A program made the translations under genes and the position numbers. A DNA stretch of 64,000 nt. Source: Novosphingobium kunmingense. GTDB taxonomy: Bacteria; Pseudomonadota; Alphaproteobacteria; Sphingomonadales; Sphingomonadaceae. Location of the stretch: positions 124,001 through 188,000 of the forward strand of contig NZ_PHUF01000005.1 of NCBI RefSeq assembly GCF_002813245.1, given 5' to 3'. Shown here piece after piece: positions 12,015 to 22,983 of this stretch. The notes beneath the pieces were generated by a model, which saw only the letters and a list, made by a program, of their open reading frames with translations, had not been told where the DNA came from and did no database searches. The first letter of the stretch is position 1, and every line of letters starts with the position of its first letter.

Positions 12015-13241
12015 ATGGCAACTGCCAATCTACAGAAGGCGCTTTCGGTAATGAACTACGACACCCGGATCACTCCCGAGGGGACCATCATCACCGACGA
12101 CGGCAACCCCCTGCTCGAAGATGAAGAAAGCGCGCGTCGCAGCCGCCGGCGGCTGATCATCGGTGCCGTTGCGGTGCTGGCGATCATCATCGCGATCTGG
12201 TTTTTGAGCCGTGGCGGCGCCGCGGACGACGCCGCTGCGCCCAAGACGCAGGTTCCGGTGGTGACCGTCGTGTCGCCCGGCCGCGGCTCGGTTGCCGGGC
12301 AGATCAACGCCACCGGCACGCTGGCCGCGCGCCGCGCGCTGCCGGTCGGCATTCCGGGCGAAGGCGGACAGGTGGTCCGCGTGCTGGTCGAACCGGGCCA
12401 GTGGGTCGGGCAAGGCCAGGTCCTGGCCGTGATCGACCGGTCGGTCCAGGTCCAGCAACAGGCGAGCCAGGCCGCGCAGATCCAGGTTGCCCGCGCCAAC
12501 GCCGATCTGGCCGAAGCGAACTACCAGCGCGCGCTGCGGCTGGTCGACCGCGGCTTCATTTCGAAGGCCGACGTCGATCGCCTGCGTGCAACGCGCGATT
12601 CCGCCAATGCCCAGGTCCGCGTCGCCGGCGCCCAGCTCGGTGTGCTGCAGGCGCAGTCCGCCCGGCTCAACGTCGTTGCGCCGGCGGCCGGGCTCGTCCT
12701 CGAACGCCGGGTCGAACCGGGCCAGGTCGTCAGCGCCGGATCCGGCGTCCTGTTCTCGATCGCCAAGGGCGGCGAGATGGAACTGCTTGCCCAGGTCGGC
12801 GAAGTCGATCTGGCCAAGCTGTCGACCGGCGTTGCGGTCAATGTCACGCCGGTCGGTTCGGACCGCACCTTCGCTGGCCAGGTCTGGCAGGTTTCCCCGA
12901 TCATCGACGCGCAGTCGCGCCAGGGCACGGCCCGTGTTGCGCTCGCCTATGCGCCCGAACTGCGCCCGGGCGGCTTTGCCAGCGCGGTGATCAACGCCGG
13001 GTCGGTGGTCGCACCGCTGCTGCCCGAATCGGCGATCCTGACCGACGAGAAAGGCCGTTACGTCTATATCGTCGATGCCGCCAACAAGGTGCAGCGCCGC
13101 GCGGTCAAGACCGGGCTGGTGACCGAAAACGGCATTGCCGTGATCGAAGGTCTCAACGGCACCGAGCGGGTCGTGCTGCGCGCCGGCGGCTTCCTCAACC
13201 CCGGCGATGCGGTCAAGCCGCAGACCGCCGCGGCGAACTGA
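12015..13241 (+). CDS. RND efflux periplasmic adaptor (membrane fusion protein)
   Basis: A 408-residue adaptor linking an RND pump to the outer membrane channel. A cytoplasmic N-terminal stretch of about 50 residues precedes one membrane anchor (LIIGAVAVLAIIIAIWFL). The mature part has the usual order: lipoyl-like half (LPVGIPGEGGQVVRVLVEPG), alpha-hairpin (about residues 145-210, Ala/Gln-rich), second lipoyl half (VVAPAAGLVLERRVEPGQ), beta-barrel, and a membrane-proximal domain ending near LNGTERVVLRAGGF. ATG at 12015 or 12051 (MNYDTRITPEG) could be the start. The permease follows after 12 bp. Confidence 0.92.
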   Translation: MATANLQKALSVMNYDTRITPEGTIITDDGNPLLEDEESARRSRRRLIIGAVAVLAIIIAIWFLSRGGAADDAAAPKTQVPVVTVVSPGRGSVAGQINATGTLAARRALPVGIPGEGGQVVRVLVEPGQWVGQGQVLAVIDRSVQVQQQASQAAQIQVARANADLAEANYQRALRLVDRGFISKADVDRLRATRDSANAQVRVAGAQLGVLQAQSARLNVVAPAAGLVLERRVEPGQVVSAGSGVLFSIAKGGEMELLAQVGEVDLAKLSTGVAVNVTPVGSDRTFAGQVWQVSPIIDAQSRQGTARVALAYAPELRPGGFASAVINAGSVVAPLLPESAILTDEKGRYVYIVDAANKVQRRAVKTGLVTENGIAVIEGLNGTERVVLRAGGFLNPGDAVKPQTAAAN

Positions 13242-13253
13242 GGGGCGGCCGCC

Positions 13254-16200
13254 GTGAACTTCCGCAACATCTCCGCCTGGTCGATTCGCAACCCGATCAT
13301 CCCGATCGTGCTGTTCTTCGGCCTGCTGCTGGCCGGGATGGTCTCGTTCAGCCAGATGGACGTGAACGACAACCCGGACGTCGATTTTCCCGCGGTCAAC
13401 GTATCGATCTCGCAGCCGGGCGCGGCCCCGCGCGAAATCGAGACCCAGATCACCCAGAAGGTCGAAGCGGCGCTGCGTTCGATCAACGGCGTCGACGAGA
13501 TCCAGTCTACCGCCAGCGAAGGGTCGAGCCAGACCTTCGTGCAGTTCACGATCGGCACCAACACGATCGAGGCGACCAGCGACGTGCGCAACGCGATCGA
13601 CCAGATCCGCGGCAGCCTGCCCGACGGGATTCTCGAACCGCAGGTGACCAAGGTCGACATCGGCGGAAACGGCCCGATCGGCTATTTTGCCGTCAGCGCC
13701 GACGACATGACGATGGAGCAGCTCAGCTGGTACATCGACGATACCGTCTCCAAGCGGCTGCTCAGCGTTACCGGCATGGCTGCCGTCGAACGCGCCGGCG
13801 GCGTGGACCGCGAAATCCGCGTCGTGCTTGATCCCGCGCGAATGCAATCGCTGGGCGTGACCGCAAGCCAGGTCAACGCCGCGCTGCGCCAGACCAACGT
13901 CGATGCGGCCGGCGGCCGCGCCGAAATCGCCGGAACCCGCCAGTCGGTCCGCGTCCTTGGCAATGCCGACGATGCCTTCGCGCTGTCGCAGACCCAGGTT
14001 GCCTTGAGCGGCGGCCGCACGGTGCGGCTGAGCGAAGTCGCCGACGTGGCAGATGGCTATTCGGAACAGACCTCAATCGCCAAGATGGGCGGGCGCCAGG
14101 TCGTCACCTTCAGCATCGAACGCGCCAAGGGCGCTTCGGATGTCACTGTCTATGACGGCGCGATCGCCGAGATCCGGAAGCTGGAGAAGGAAAACCCCGG
14201 CATCCACTTCACCCAGCTCTACACCAGCGTCAAATACACCAAGGACCAGTACAAGAGCTCGATCGAAGCGATGATCGAAGGCGCGGTGCTGGCGATCATC
14301 GTTGTGTTCTTCTTCCTGCGCGACTGGCGCGCCACGATCATCAGCGCCATCGCGATCCCGCTCTCGGCGATCCCGACCTTCTGGTTCATGAGCCTGATGG
14401 GCTTCAACCTCAATTCGCTGTCGCTGCTGGCGCTGAGCCTCGTGGCCGGCGTCCTCGTCGACGACGCGATCGTGGAGATCGAGAACATCGTGCGCCACAT
14501 GCGCATGGGCAAGTCCGCTTACCAGGCCTCGATCGACGCGGCGGACGAAATCGGCCTCGCCGTGGTCGCCACCACCATGTGCATCGTCGCGGTGTTCCTG
14601 CCGGTCGGCCTGATGCCGGGCATCTCGGGCCAGTTCTTCAAGAACTTCGGCTTGACCATCGTCGCCGCCGTGCTGGTTTCGCTGGCCGTCGCACGCATGA
14701 TCACGCCGATGGTCGCGGCCTATTTCCTCAAGGCCCACGGCGAGGAAAGCCACGGCGAAGGCCGCTTGATGGACGTTTACACCCGGGTTCTGGCCTGGAC
14801 GCTCGACACCTCGAAGGCCGAAGCGATCCGCGCCCGCACCGAAGCGGCCCCATTCCGCTGGCCGTACCTGCTGTTCGTCGCTCTGCTGATCGTCGTCTCG
14901 GTCGCGGCGGCCTTTGCCGTGCAGGCCGGGATCGGCATGGTCCTTGGTTCGATCGAGGTTCCTGCCTTGGTCCGCGTTCCGCTGGTCCTGGTGGCCATGG
15001 TGCTTGCCGGTTATGCCGCTGGGGCCGTGGTCAGCCGCATCGCCCTTGCCACGCAGGGCGGACTTGCGCGCTGGCACACTTATTTCAAGACGCGCGTCGG
15101 CGCCCGCATCAAGGGTGACCACCGGGTCTGGGCCTTCTTCGCGGGCATCCTCGCGCTGGTCGTCACGCTGGCCATGCTGACCAACATGCCGCAGCAATTC
15201 CAGCCGACGATCAACGACGATTCCAGCCGCGTGAACATCGAGGCCGTGCCGGGAACGACGATCGAGCAGACGCTCGTCATCGCCGACAAGGTCGAGGCGA
15301 TCCTCCAGAAGCAGCCCGAGGTCGAACGCGTGATGGAGCGCGTCCGCGAAGGCAACGCGCGCCTGTTCATCACTCTCAAGGAAGAGCGCGAAACAACGTC
15401 TATCGAATTCGAGCGCCGTGTGGCACCGGTGCTGGCCGCCATTCCCGATGCCCGGGTCACCTTCGCGTCGCAGTCTGGCGGTTTCGGGACCGGTCGCGAC
15501 ATCTCGGTGATGCTGTCGGGCAGCGATCCCGACCAGCTTCAGCAGACCGCGCAGACTTTGGCCGACCAGATGCAGGGAGTGACCGGTGTGGTCGCGCCGC
15601 GGATCGCCGCCGACATGAAGCGGCCCGAACTGGTGATCATCCCCCGGATGGATCTGGCCGCGCAGCTTGGCGTTACCACTGCTTCGCTGAGCCAGGCGAT
15701 CCGCATCGCGACCATGGGCGAGATCGATCAGAACGCCGCGAAGTTCTCGCTGAGCGACCGGCAGGTGCCGATCCGCGTGATTCTGCCGCGTGAATCGCGC
15801 CGCGATATCGCAACGATCGAGAACCTTCCCGTTCCCACGTCCGCCGGGGGATCGGTGCCGCTCAGCCGCGTGGCCGAAATCACTTTCGGAGCAGGGCCGA
15901 CGCAGATCCAGCGCTACAACCAGTCGCGCCGCATTTTCGTCGGGGCCGATCTTGCGCCCGGCGCGGTCAAGGGGCCGGTCATGGAGAAGATCCAGGCCCT
16001 GCCGATCATGAAGAACCTGCCTCAGGGCGTGTCGAACGCCCCGGTCGGCGATGAAAAGTGGCAGGGCGAAATGATCATGAACTTTGCCGTCGCCGTGGTG
16101 TCGGGCATCCTGCTCGTCTTCGCGGTGCTGGTGCTGCTCTACCACCGCTTCGTCTCGCCGCTGGTCAACATGACCTCGCTGCTGCTCGCGCCGCTGGGCG

Positions 16201-16682
16201 GCCTGCTTGCCCTCGCGCTGGTCGGCCAGCCGATCTCGATGCCGGTCTACATCGGCCTGCTCATGCTGCTGGGCATCGTCGCCAAGAACTCGATCCTGCT
16301 GATCGACTTCGCGATCGAGGAGATGGCCCGCGGCGTACCCAAGCTGCAGGCGATCAAGGATGCCGGCCACAAGCGCGCCCAGCCGATCGTGATGACCACC
16401 GTGGCGATGACCGCCGGCATGGTCCCGACGGCCCTGTCGCTGTCGGGCGACGGCGCCTGGCGCCAGCCGATGGGTATCGTCGTGATGGGCGGTCTGGTCG
16501 TGTCGACCCTGTTGACGCTGATCATCGTCCCTGCCGGGTTCAGCCTTGCCGATGGCCTCGAAAAACGCGTCGGGCCGTGGCTGCGCACGCGCCTGCTGAC
16601 CTATCAGCCGGGCGATGACGGCAAGGCGCCCGTTCCGGTGGCTGGCCAAGCAGGCAATTCCGGTCCATTACCCGCCGAGTGA
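13254..16682 (+). CDS. RND efflux pump permease (HAE1/AcrB type, extended)
   Basis: A 1142-residue proton-driven multidrug-type exporter. Proton-relay residues are visible as the Asp pair in TM4 ([15 protein letters not shown]) and the Lys in TM10 ([14 protein letters not shown]). The start [15 protein letters not shown] and tail are typical. It is about 100 residues longer than usual. The extra sequence, around residues 510-620 between TM6 and TM7, contains two further hydrophobic segments ([37 protein letters not shown]). The GTG start follows the adaptor by 12 bp, and the stop overlaps the DUF445 start. No outer-membrane channel gene is adjacent. Confidence 0.94.
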   Translation: MNFRNISAWSIRNPIIPIVLFFGLLLAGMVSFSQMDVNDNPDVDFPAVNVSISQPGAAPREIETQITQKVEAALRSINGVDEIQSTASEGSSQTFVQFTIGTNTIEATSDVRNAIDQIRGSLPDGILEPQVTKVDIGGNGPIGYFAVSADDMTMEQLSWYIDDTVSKRLLSVTGMAAVERAGGVDREIRVVLDPARMQSLGVTASQVNAALRQTNVDAAGGRAEIAGTRQSVRVLGNADDAFALSQTQVALSGGRTVRLSEVADVADGYSEQTSIAKMGGRQVVTFSIERAKGASDVTVYDGAIAEIRKLEKENPGIHFTQLYTSVKYTKDQYKSSIEAMIEGAVLAIIVVFFFLRDWRATIISAIAIPLSAIPTFWFMSLMGFNLNSLSLLALSLVAGVLVDDAIVEIENIVRHMRMGKSAYQASIDAADEIGLAVVATTMCIVAVFLPVGLMPGISGQFFKNFGLTIVAAVLVSLAVARMITPMVAAYFLKAHGEESHGEGRLMDVYTRVLAWTLDTSKAEAIRARTEAAPFRWPYLLFVALLIVVSVAAAFAVQAGIGMVLGSIEVPALVRVPLVLVAMVLAGYAAGAVVSRIALATQGGLARWHTYFKTRVGARIKGDHRVWAFFAGILALVVTLAMLTNMPQQFQPTINDDSSRVNIEAVPGTTIEQTLVIADKVEAILQKQPEVERVMERVREGNARLFITLKEERETTSIEFERRVAPVLAAIPDARVTFASQSGGFGTGRDISVMLSGSDPDQLQQTAQTLADQMQGVTGVVAPRIAADMKRPELVIIPRMDLAAQLGVTTASLSQAIRIATMGEIDQNAAKFSLSDRQVPIRVILPRESRRDIATIENLPVPTSAGGSVPLSRVAEITFGAGPTQIQRYNQSRRIFVGADLAPGAVKGPVMEKIQALPIMKNLPQGVSNAPVGDEKWQGEMIMNFAVAVVSGILLVFAVLVLLYHRFVSPLVNMTSLLLAPLGGLLALALVGQPISMPVYIGLLMLLGIVAKNSILLIDFAIEEMARGVPKLQAIKDAGHKRAQPIVMTTVAMTAGMVPTALSLSGDGAWRQPMGIVVMGGLVVSTLLTLIIVPAGFSLADGLEKRVGPWLRTRLLTYQPGDDGKAPVPVAGQAGNSGPLPAE

Positions 16683-17968
16683 CGCAAGCCGATCTGACGC
16701 GGTCCCAGCCGCCTGCATTGCCGCTGCCGCCGCCACTCGTCGACCGGGCACGGCGGATGCGGATTATCGCCACCAGCCTGCTTGCCGCCATGGGCGGGGT
16801 CTATCTCCTGGCGCGGCACTTCCTGCCAGTTCATCCGGTCATGGGCTATGTGCTTGCCTTTGCCGAGGCGGGCATGGTCGGCGGCATGGCCGACTGGTTT
16901 GCGGTCACCGCGCTGTTCCGCCGGCCGCTGGGCCTGCCGATCCCGCACACCGCGATCATTCCCGAAAACAAGGATCGCATCGCCGATACGATGGCGACGT
17001 TCCTGCGCGAGTATTTCCTGACCCCGCAGGTCGTCGCGCGGCGGCTGGCCGGCATGAACCTTGCCGGGGCGGCCGGGACCTGGCTCGCCGATCCCGGCAC
17101 CGGCGGCGGCAGCTCGCGGCTCGGCACGGGTGCGGCCGAACTCGGCGCGCAGCTGCTCGAATCGCTCGATCCCGAACGTCTCGGGGTTCAGGTGCGCGGC
17201 GGTCTCGTCCGCCAGCTCGGCAAGCTCGACGTGGCACCCCTGCTCGGCCAGCTCCTCACCGCGGCAATCGCCGACCGCCGGCACTTGCCGGTGATCGACG
17301 GGCTGGTGCGCTGGGCCGGGCTTACGATCGAGGACAACGAGGACCTGATCCGAAAGCTCGTCCACGACCGCGCGAACAGCGTGCTGCGCTGGACCGGCCT
17401 TGACGAACGGCTGGCCAGTTCGGTGATCGACGGCCTCTACAAGCTGCTCGCCGAAGTCATGGTCGACCCCGATCATCCGCTGCGTTCCAAGATCGAGGAA
17501 GGACTCGCCACGCTGGCCGATCGCCTGCTCAACGATCCCGAGATGGGTGCCCAGGTCGAGCGGCTCAAGGCCGAAATCCTTGCCAACCCGGCTGTTGCCG
17601 AATGGTGGCAGGGGGTGTGGGAACGGATCCGCCTTGGCCTGATCAAGCGCCTGCGCGAGCCCGGCGGGGCCTTCGACGGCCAGTTTGCCGATGCGCTGGC
17701 CGAACTGGGTGCCACGCTGCGTGACGATCCCGCGCTACAGGCCCAGATCAACCGCTTTGCCCGCCGCACCCTGGTGGGCGTGGCCAGCCGTTATGGTGAT
17801 CAGATCGTGCGTCTGGTTTCGGAAACGGTGCGGCGCTGGGACGCGCAGACCGTGACCGACCGGATCGAGGGTGCGGTCGGCCGCGACCTGCAGTTCATCC
17901 GCATCAACGGCACCCTGGTTGGCGGATTGGTCGGGGTGGCGATCCATGCCATCGACCAGCTGCTGTGA
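16679..17968 (+). CDS. DUF445 family membrane-associated protein
   Basis: A 429-residue member of the DUF445 (YjiN-like) family of unknown function. An N-terminal membrane segment (IIATSLLAAMGGVYLLARHF) and the hallmark AEAGMVGGMADWFAVTALFR are followed by PHTAIIPENKDRIADTMATF. The central part is long and helical, with family repeats such as LADRLLNDPEM. The C terminus has the recurring INGTLVGGLVGVAIHAI membrane segment. GTG at 16679 overlaps the pump stop, and its own stop overlaps the GNAT gene, so the four genes from 12015 to 18504 form one transcription unit. Confidence 0.9.
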   Translation: MTQADLTRSQPPALPLPPPLVDRARRMRIIATSLLAAMGGVYLLARHFLPVHPVMGYVLAFAEAGMVGGMADWFAVTALFRRPLGLPIPHTAIIPENKDRIADTMATFLREYFLTPQVVARRLAGMNLAGAAGTWLADPGTGGGSSRLGTGAAELGAQLLESLDPERLGVQVRGGLVRQLGKLDVAPLLGQLLTAAIADRRHLPVIDGLVRWAGLTIEDNEDLIRKLVHDRANSVLRWTGLDERLASSVIDGLYKLLAEVMVDPDHPLRSKIEEGLATLADRLLNDPEMGAQVERLKAEILANPAVAEWWQGVWERIRLGLIKRLREPGGAFDGQFADALAELGATLRDDPALQAQINRFARRTLVGVASRYGDQIVRLVSETVRRWDAQTVTDRIEGAVGRDLQFIRINGTLVGGLVGVAIHAIDQLL

Positions 17969-18504
17969 GCGCGCGGCCGATCCTTTCGACCGACCGTTTC
18001 GACCTGTGGCAGCCCCAGGTCGGCGATCACCGGGGCGTTGCCGCCATGCTCGACGATCCGGAAACGACGCGTCACCTCGGCGCCATGGCCGCGACCCACA
18101 GCGATGCCTTCGCCCGCCTGCTGCGCAACGCGGGTAGCTGGGCGCTTTACGGCTACGGTACGTTCATCGTCCGGTCGAAAGGCGATGAACGCATAGTGGG
18201 GTCCTGCGGCGTGTTCCGCAGCTTTCGCGGCTTCGGTGCCGAAGTCGGGATGGATGACGTGCCTGAAGCCGGGTGGATCCTGCACCGCGAGCTGTGGGGC
18301 AAGGGCGCCGCCCAGGAAGTGATGCGTGCCGTGCTCGGCTGGTTCGAGGAAGTCCACGGGCAGCAGCGCATTGCCTGCATGATATCGGAAGGCAATGATG
18401 CCTCGGTAAGGGTGGCACAGGCCCTCGGTTTCGTACCGTGCGGCACGCACGTTCCGGAAGGCCAACACGGCACACTGCTGCTGTTCGAACGATCGACCCT
18501 TTGA
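17965..18504 (+). CDS. GNAT N-acetyltransferase (RimJ/RimL-like)
   Basis: A 179-residue acetyl-CoA-dependent acetyltransferase. The fold elements appear in order: TDRFDLWQPQVGDH (beta1), a substrate-side strand (FIVRSKGDERIVGSCG), AGWILHRELWGKGAAQEVM containing the acetyl-CoA pyrophosphate-binding R/GxGxA-like loop (WGKGAAQ), and C-terminal NDASVRVAQALGFVPCG. The acceptor is unknown. GTG at 17965 overlaps the DUF445 stop, making it the last gene of the efflux unit. Confidence 0.88.
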   Translation: MSARPILSTDRFDLWQPQVGDHRGVAAMLDDPETTRHLGAMAATHSDAFARLLRNAGSWALYGYGTFIVRSKGDERIVGSCGVFRSFRGFGAEVGMDDVPEAGWILHRELWGKGAAQEVMRAVLGWFEEVHGQQRIACMISEGNDASVRVAQALGFVPCGTHVPEGQHGTLLLFERSTL

Positions 18505-18924
18505 CCGCACACGTCGACGGGTCGCATCACGCCCAATTTATGCGCTCATCCCTGCTTTCCGCTCCAATCGCTTTTGTCTGCGTAGTCGCAGGCCGCAATC
18601 AATGTGCCAGGCGACTCCTTGGGATTAACGGCGCGGCGCGCTGATGCGGTGAGAGGCGCGAAGAAGCCTGAGTTGGGAGTCAGTCGATCCAAATCGGCAG
18701 CGGGAGCGCGGCCGCCAATTGGCAAGAAAGAGGTGAAACAGCTTGGCGGCTTTACCAGCATCGCCCGCGATAACGGAATGGAGCCAATGCGGCCAAGCAA
18801 GTGCCTGAGTCGTCTCTGCCGAGGTTGGCCGAGCGGCATCTGCCGCTCGGCCGTTGTTCTCGTCGTACGCACCGGGCAGCGGAAGCACGCTGCTGAGGGG
18901 TGCCGCTTGCCGCCCAAAGAGCGC
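18505..18924. other. 420-bp intergenic region between convergent genes
   Basis: No supported gene is seen here. Open frames crossing it have no start signals or recognisable sequence. The only clear structure is the hairpin at 18827-18852. The left 300 bp have mixed composition and could hold a small RNA, but no promoter-terminator pair is evident. Confidence 0.5.
18827..18852. terminator. Perfect 12-bp hairpin before the etfA end
   Basis: GGCCGAGCGGCA and TGCCGCTCGGCC flank a 2-nt centre (in practice a small loop). On the plus strand it is followed by GTTGTTCTCG. It lies 72 bp beyond the etfA stop and could end transcription from either side. Confidence 0.6.
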
Positions 18925-19857
18925 TTACAGTTTGCCGGTCAGCTCCGGCACCAGGTTGAACAGGTCGCCGACCAGGCCGATGTCGGCGACCTGGAAGATC
19001 GGGGCGTCCTCGTCCTTGTTGATGGCGATGATGGTCTTGCTGTCCTTCATCCCCGCAAGGTGCTGGATCGCGCCCGAGATGCCGACCGCGATGTAGACTT
19101 CCGGCGCGACGATCTTGCCGGTCTGGCCGACCTGGTAGTCGTTGGGCACATAGCCCGCGTCGACCGCGGCGCGGCTGGCGCCGACTCCGGCGTTCAGCTT
19201 GTCGGCCAGCGGGAAGATGATCTGCTGGAAGGTATCTGCGTCCTTGAGGGCGCGGCCGCCCGAGACGATGATCTTGGCACTGGTCAGTTCGGGGCGCTCG
19301 CTCTTTGCGAGTTCGCTGCCGACGAAGCTGCTGGTGCCAGCATCGCCGGGGCCCGCAACGGCTTCGACCGTGCCCGAGCCGCCCGTCGGGGCGGCCTTGG
19401 CAAAGGCGGTGCCGCGCACGGTGATCACCAGCTTGGGATCGCTCGATTCGACGGTGGCGATGGCGTTGCCGGCGTAAATCGGGCGGGTAAAGGTCTTGGG
19501 GCCTTCGACCGACAGGATGTCCGACACCTGCATGACGTCGAGCAGGGCGGCGACGCGCGGCGCCACGTTCTTGCCGGTGGTGGTGGCCGGCGCGAGGAAC
19601 GCGTCGTGGTGGCCCATCAGGTCCGCGATCAGCGGCGCGACGTTTTCGGCCAGCGCATTGGCATAGGCCGGATCGTCGGCCAGGTGGACCTTGCCCACGC
19701 CCGCGATCTTGGCGGCTTCATCGGCCACGGCGGCGCAGCCCGAGCCGGCCACCAGCAGGTGCACTTCGCCAAGCTGCGAAGCGGCGGTGACGACGGCCAG
19801 GGTGGCATCCTTGACCGAGGCGTTGTCGTGTTCGACCCAAACGAGCGTCTTGGCCAT
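18925..19857 (-). CDS. etfA: Electron transfer flavoprotein, alpha subunit
   Basis: A 310-residue FAD-binding subunit of ETF, which takes electrons from acyl-CoA and related dehydrogenases to ETF:ubiquinone oxidoreductase. It starts [19 protein letters not shown]. The C-terminal FAD domain is typical: [49 protein letters not shown] and [11 protein letters not shown], then [20 protein letters not shown]. The ATG overlaps the etfB stop by one base (TAATG), so the two subunits are co-translated. Confidence 0.97.
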   Translation of the reverse strand: MAKTLVWVEHDNASVKDATLAVVTAASQLGEVHLLVAGSGCAAVADEAAKIAGVGKVHLADDPAYANALAENVAPLIADLMGHHDAFLAPATTTGKNVAPRVAALLDVMQVSDILSVEGPKTFTRPIYAGNAIATVESSDPKLVITVRGTAFAKAAPTGGSGTVEAVAGPGDAGTSSFVGSELAKSERPELTSAKIIVSGGRALKDADTFQQIIFPLADKLNAGVGASRAAVDAGYVPNDYQVGQTGKIVAPEVYIAVGISGAIQHLAGMKDSKTIIAINKDEDAPIFQVADIGLVGDLFNLVPELTGKL

Positions 19858-20609
19858 TACGCTACTCCCATTTCCTTGAGCTTGGCGACGAGGGCGTCCA
19901 CGTCGGCCACCTTGATCCCGGCCGAACGGACGGCGGGTTCGCTGACCTTGAGGGTCTTGAGGCGCGGCGCGACATCGACGCCGTAATCGGCCGGCGCCTT
20001 GGTGACGAGCGGCTTGGACTTGGCCTTCATGATGTTGGGCAGCGAGGCATAGCGCGGCTCGTTGAGGCGCAGGTCGGTGGTGACCACCGCGGGCAGGGCC
20101 AGCTTGACCGTTTCCAGACCGCCGTCGATTTCGCGCTTCACGACGACCGCATCGCCTTCGACGCTGACTTCGTTGGCAAAGGTGCCCTGCGGGCGGCCCA
20201 TCAGCGCGGCGACCATCTGGCCGACCTGGTTCGAATCGTCGTCGATCGCCTGCTTGCCGGTGATGATCAGCTGGGCGGCTTCTTCCTCGGCCACGCCCTT
20301 GACGATCTTGGCAACGGCCAGCGGTTCAACCTCCACGCCGTCGTCGACCTGGACCAGTACGGCGCGGTCGGCGCCCATGGCCAGCGCGGTGCGCAGCGTT
20401 TCCTGCGCCTTGGCCGGACCGACCGACAGGGCGACGATTTCGGTGACCACGCCCTTTTCCTTGAGGCGGATGGCTTCTTCGACGGCGATTTCGTCGAAGG
20501 GGTTCATGCTCATCTTGACGTTGGCAAGATCGACACCGGTGCCGTCGGCCTTGACCCGCGGCTTCACGTTGTAGTCGATCACGCGCTTTACGCAGACCAG
20601 GGCTTTCAT
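19857..20609 (-). CDS. etfB: Electron transfer flavoprotein, beta subunit
   Basis: A 250-residue AMP-binding beta subunit of ETF. Characteristic parts are [36 protein letters not shown], the ETF beta signature region [20 protein letters not shown] and the AKSKPLV end. ATG at 20609 is preferred because it follows GGAAAGG at suitable distance and starts exactly at the conserved KALV; the open frame could begin three codons earlier with TTG. A 24-bp palindrome lies 43 bp upstream. Confidence 0.97.
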   Translation of the reverse strand: MKALVCVKRVIDYNVKPRVKADGTGVDLANVKMSMNPFDEIAVEEAIRLKEKGVVTEIVALSVGPAKAQETLRTALAMGADRAVLVQVDDGVEVEPLAVAKIVKGVAEEEAAQLIITGKQAIDDDSNQVGQMVAALMGRPQGTFANEVSVEGDAVVVKREIDGGLETVKLALPAVVTTDLRLNEPRYASLPNIMKAKSKPLVTKAPADYGVDVAPRLKTLKVSEPAVRSAGIKVADVDALVAKLKEMGVA

Positions 20610-20651
20610 GTGGTTCAAGCCTTTCCCAGTGAATTGACGCCGCAGCGCCTA

Positions 20652-20675
20652 GTTTACGTTTACGGAAACGTCAAC
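20652..20675. promoter_or_regulatory. Operator-like palindrome upstream of etfBA
   Basis: A 24-bp imperfect palindrome with 20 of 24 symmetric positions, in which GTTTACGTTT and AAACGTCAAC flank ACGG. It is 43 bp upstream of the etfB start. ACGTTT/AAACGT-type palindromes are described for the MerR-family LiuR regulators of branched-chain amino acid and acyl-CoA catabolism genes, which can include etf. The regulator assignment is inference. Confidence 0.5.
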
Positions 20676-20779
20676 CCATCTTCAAGCGATCGGTTAAATG
20701 CGTTTGCGCTGCTGCCTTTGCCCTGCATTCGTATGGGGTCAAGTGGCGAATGGGGCATCCTGATCCTTGCGGCGGGGCA

Positions 20780-20813
20780 AGGGGCCGGTCCGATCCGGTT
20801 CGGACGGGCCCCT
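20780..20813 (-). terminator. Hairpin after sucC
   Basis: A 14-bp stem (AGGGGCCGGTCCGA / TCGGACGGGCCCCT) with one mismatch and a 6-nt loop. It lies 19 bp past the sucC stop in the direction of transcription. No T tract follows, so a Rho-independent role is uncertain. Confidence 0.55.
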
Positions 20814-20832
20814 CGGTCGATATCGGGTGCGC

Positions 20833-22029
20833 TCAGGCGGCCTTGCGCACCTCGGCGACGATCTTCTTGGCGGCATCGCCCAGATCGGCGGCCGAGACGA
20901 TCGGCAGGCCCGAGGTTTCGAGGATTTCCTTGCCCTGGGCAACATTGGTGCCCTCGAGGCGGACCACCAGCGGCACCGACAGGTTCACTTCCTTGGCCGC
21001 GGCGACGATGCCTTCGGCGATGATGTCGCACTTCATGATTCCGCCGAAGATGTTGACCAGGATGCCCTTCACCGCCGGGTCCTTGAGGATGATCTTGAAG
21101 GCCGCGGTGACCTTCTCCTTGTTGGCGCCGCCGCCCACGTCGAGGAAGTTGGCCGGAAACTCGCCATTCAGCTTGATGATGTCCATCGTCGCCATGGCCA
21201 GGCCCGCGCCGTTGACCATGCAGCCGATGTTGCCGTCCAGTTTGATGTAGGCAAGGTCGTACTTCGAGGCTTCGATCTCGGCCGGGTCCTCCTCGGTCTC
21301 GTCGCGCAGCGCCATGACGTCGGGGTGGCGGTAGAGCGCGTTCGAATCGAAACTCATCTTGGTGTCGAGGACCATCAGCTTGCCGTCGCATTCGGCCAGC
21401 GGGTTGATTTCGATCATCGCGCAGTCGAGCGCGACAAACGCATCGTAAAGCTGCTTGCCAAGGACCTGGGCCTGCTTGGCAAGGTCGCCCTTCAGCTTGA
21501 GGCCGAAGGCCAGCGCGCGGCCATGGTGGGGCATGAAGCCCTGCGCCGGATCGATGGTGATGGTGGCGATCTTTTCCGGCGTGTCGTGGGCGACGTCCTC
21601 GATGCTCATGCCGCCTTCGGTCGAGGCGATCATGGCGATGCGGCCGGTCGCGCGGTCGACCAGCATCGACAGGTAGTATTCCTTGCCGATGTCGACCCCG
21701 TCGGTGATGTAGAGGCGGTTGACCTGCTTGCCGGCATCGCCGGTCTGGATCGTCACCAGCGTGTTGCCGAGCATGTCCTTGGCGTGGGCTTCGACTTCCT
21801 CGAGGCTCTTGGCAAGGCGCACGCCGCCCTTCGAACCGGGGGCGAGTTCCTTGAAGGTGCCCTTGCCGCGGCCGCCGGCATGGATCTGCGACTTCACCAC
21901 GTAGAGCGGCCCGGGCAGCTGCTTGGCGGCTTCGACCGCTTCCGCTACGCTCATCGCCGCAATCCCCTTGGGAATGGCGATACCGAACTTCGCGAGCAGT
22001 TCCTTGGCCTGGTATTCGTGGATGTTCAT
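20833..22029 (-). CDS. sucC: Succinyl-CoA ligase (ADP-forming), beta subunit
   Basis: A 398-residue ATP-grasp subunit of the TCA-cycle enzyme that makes ATP from succinyl-CoA. It shows the start [32 protein letters not shown], the metal/nucleotide region [20 protein letters not shown], the CoA/phosphate-loop region [20 protein letters not shown], and [18 protein letters not shown] at 22029 has a good GGAG site about 9 bp upstream. The partner sucD is not next to it on either side in this window. Confidence 0.97.
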   Translation of the reverse strand: MNIHEYQAKELLAKFGIAIPKGIAAMSVAEAVEAAKQLPGPLYVVKSQIHAGGRGKGTFKELAPGSKGGVRLAKSLEEVEAHAKDMLGNTLVTIQTGDAGKQVNRLYITDGVDIGKEYYLSMLVDRATGRIAMIASTEGGMSIEDVAHDTPEKIATITIDPAQGFMPHHGRALAFGLKLKGDLAKQAQVLGKQLYDAFVALDCAMIEINPLAECDGKLMVLDTKMSFDSNALYRHPDVMALRDETEEDPAEIEASKYDLAYIKLDGNIGCMVNGAGLAMATMDIIKLNGEFPANFLDVGGGANKEKVTAAFKIILKDPAVKGILVNIFGGIMKCDIIAEGIVAAAKEVNLSVPLVVRLEGTNVAQGKEILETSGLPIVSAADLGDAAKKIVAEVRKAA

Positions 22030-22200
22030 CGACAGTCTCCTAAGGGGGGAGGAAGGGCCGTGCCGGCCTTGCAGACGCGCTGCGCCTAAGCACAGTGCGG
22101 GAGCGATGAAAAGGCCTCGAAAGGGGGCGAACGATAGAAATATGAACGCCAGTTGCGAACGATTTGCAACAACTGCCTTTTGCCGTGACGGAGTCCGCGT

Positions 22201-22980
22201 TTGATCGACCGGGCGCGTCTTGAGGCGATCGTGCGCGAGGCCGGACGAATCGCGCTCGCCCGCTGGCCCGGCCATGGCCATGCGCTCGAGAGCTGGGAAA
22301 AGCAGCCCGGCAGCCCGGTGTGCGAGGCCGACATGGCGGTCGACGCCTTTCTGAAGCGTGAGCTGAAGGCCCTGCTGCCTTCCGCAGGCTGGCTTTCTGA
22401 AGAGACGGTGGATGCGCCTGAGCGGCTGGAAGGCGGGTTGCTGTGGCTGGTCGATCCGGTCGATGGCACCCGCGATTTCATCCGCGGCCGGGCGGGCTGG
22501 GCAGTGTCCGTCGCGCTGATCAATACCGGCCGGCCGCTGATCGGCATGCTGGCGGCGCCGGCGCGGGACGAATTCTGGCTAGCCGAAGCCGGCAAGGGGG
22601 CCTGGCGCAACGCGCTTCCCCTCGTCGCCAGCCGCCGCGCCGAACTGGCCGGGGCGCGGGTCCCGGCGGAATCGCTGCCCAGGTCCGAACTGCCGCTAAC
22701 CAAGGTCGACCAGCCCAATTCGATCGCCCTGCGCATGGCCATGGTCGCCGCGGACGAGGCCGACATGGTCGCGACCCTGCGCTGGGGTTTCGAATGGGAC
22801 ATCGGCGCCGCCGCGCTGATCGCGCGTGAAGCCGGGGCCGCGGTGACCGATGTGTTCGGCCAGGCGCTCAACTTCAACAAGCGCGATCCGCGCGCCTTCG
22901 GTGTGCTCGCCACCTCGCCCGCGATCCACGCCGATGCGGTGGCCTGGCTCGCGTCGCGCGCCAAGGAGCTGTCGCAATAG
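22201..22980 (+). CDS. cysQ: Inositol-monophosphatase-family phosphatase, CysQ-like
   Basis: A 259-residue Mg-dependent phosphatase. Metal-binding motifs are visible: [20 protein letters not shown] (DPxDGTxxF) and [17 protein letters not shown] (WDxxA). The opening ([20 protein letters not shown]) and length favour 3'(2'),5'-bisphosphate nucleotidase, which recycles PAP from sulfate assimilation; histidinol or inositol phosphatase activity is not excluded. The start is TTG at 22201, placed after an ACGGAG ribosome site. It is divergent from sucC across 171 bp. Confidence 0.85.
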   Translation: MIDRARLEAIVREAGRIALARWPGHGHALESWEKQPGSPVCEADMAVDAFLKRELKALLPSAGWLSEETVDAPERLEGGLLWLVDPVDGTRDFIRGRAGWAVSVALINTGRPLIGMLAAPARDEFWLAEAGKGAWRNALPLVASRRAELAGARVPAESLPRSELPLTKVDQPNSIALRMAMVAADEADMVATLRWGFEWDIGAAALIAREAGAAVTDVFGQALNFNKRDPRAFGVLATSPAIHADAVAWLASRAKELSQ

Positions 22981-22983
22981 GAA

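Noticed and set aside
12030..16649. Two long minus-strand frames opposite the RND operon
   Set aside because: They are rich in Arg, Asp and His as expected for antisense of high-GC genes, and the plus strand encodes complete adaptor and permease proteins.
18604..19986. Long plus-strand frame across the etfA region
   Set aside because: It is the antisense of etfA with biased composition, and the minus-strand reading is a clear EtfA.
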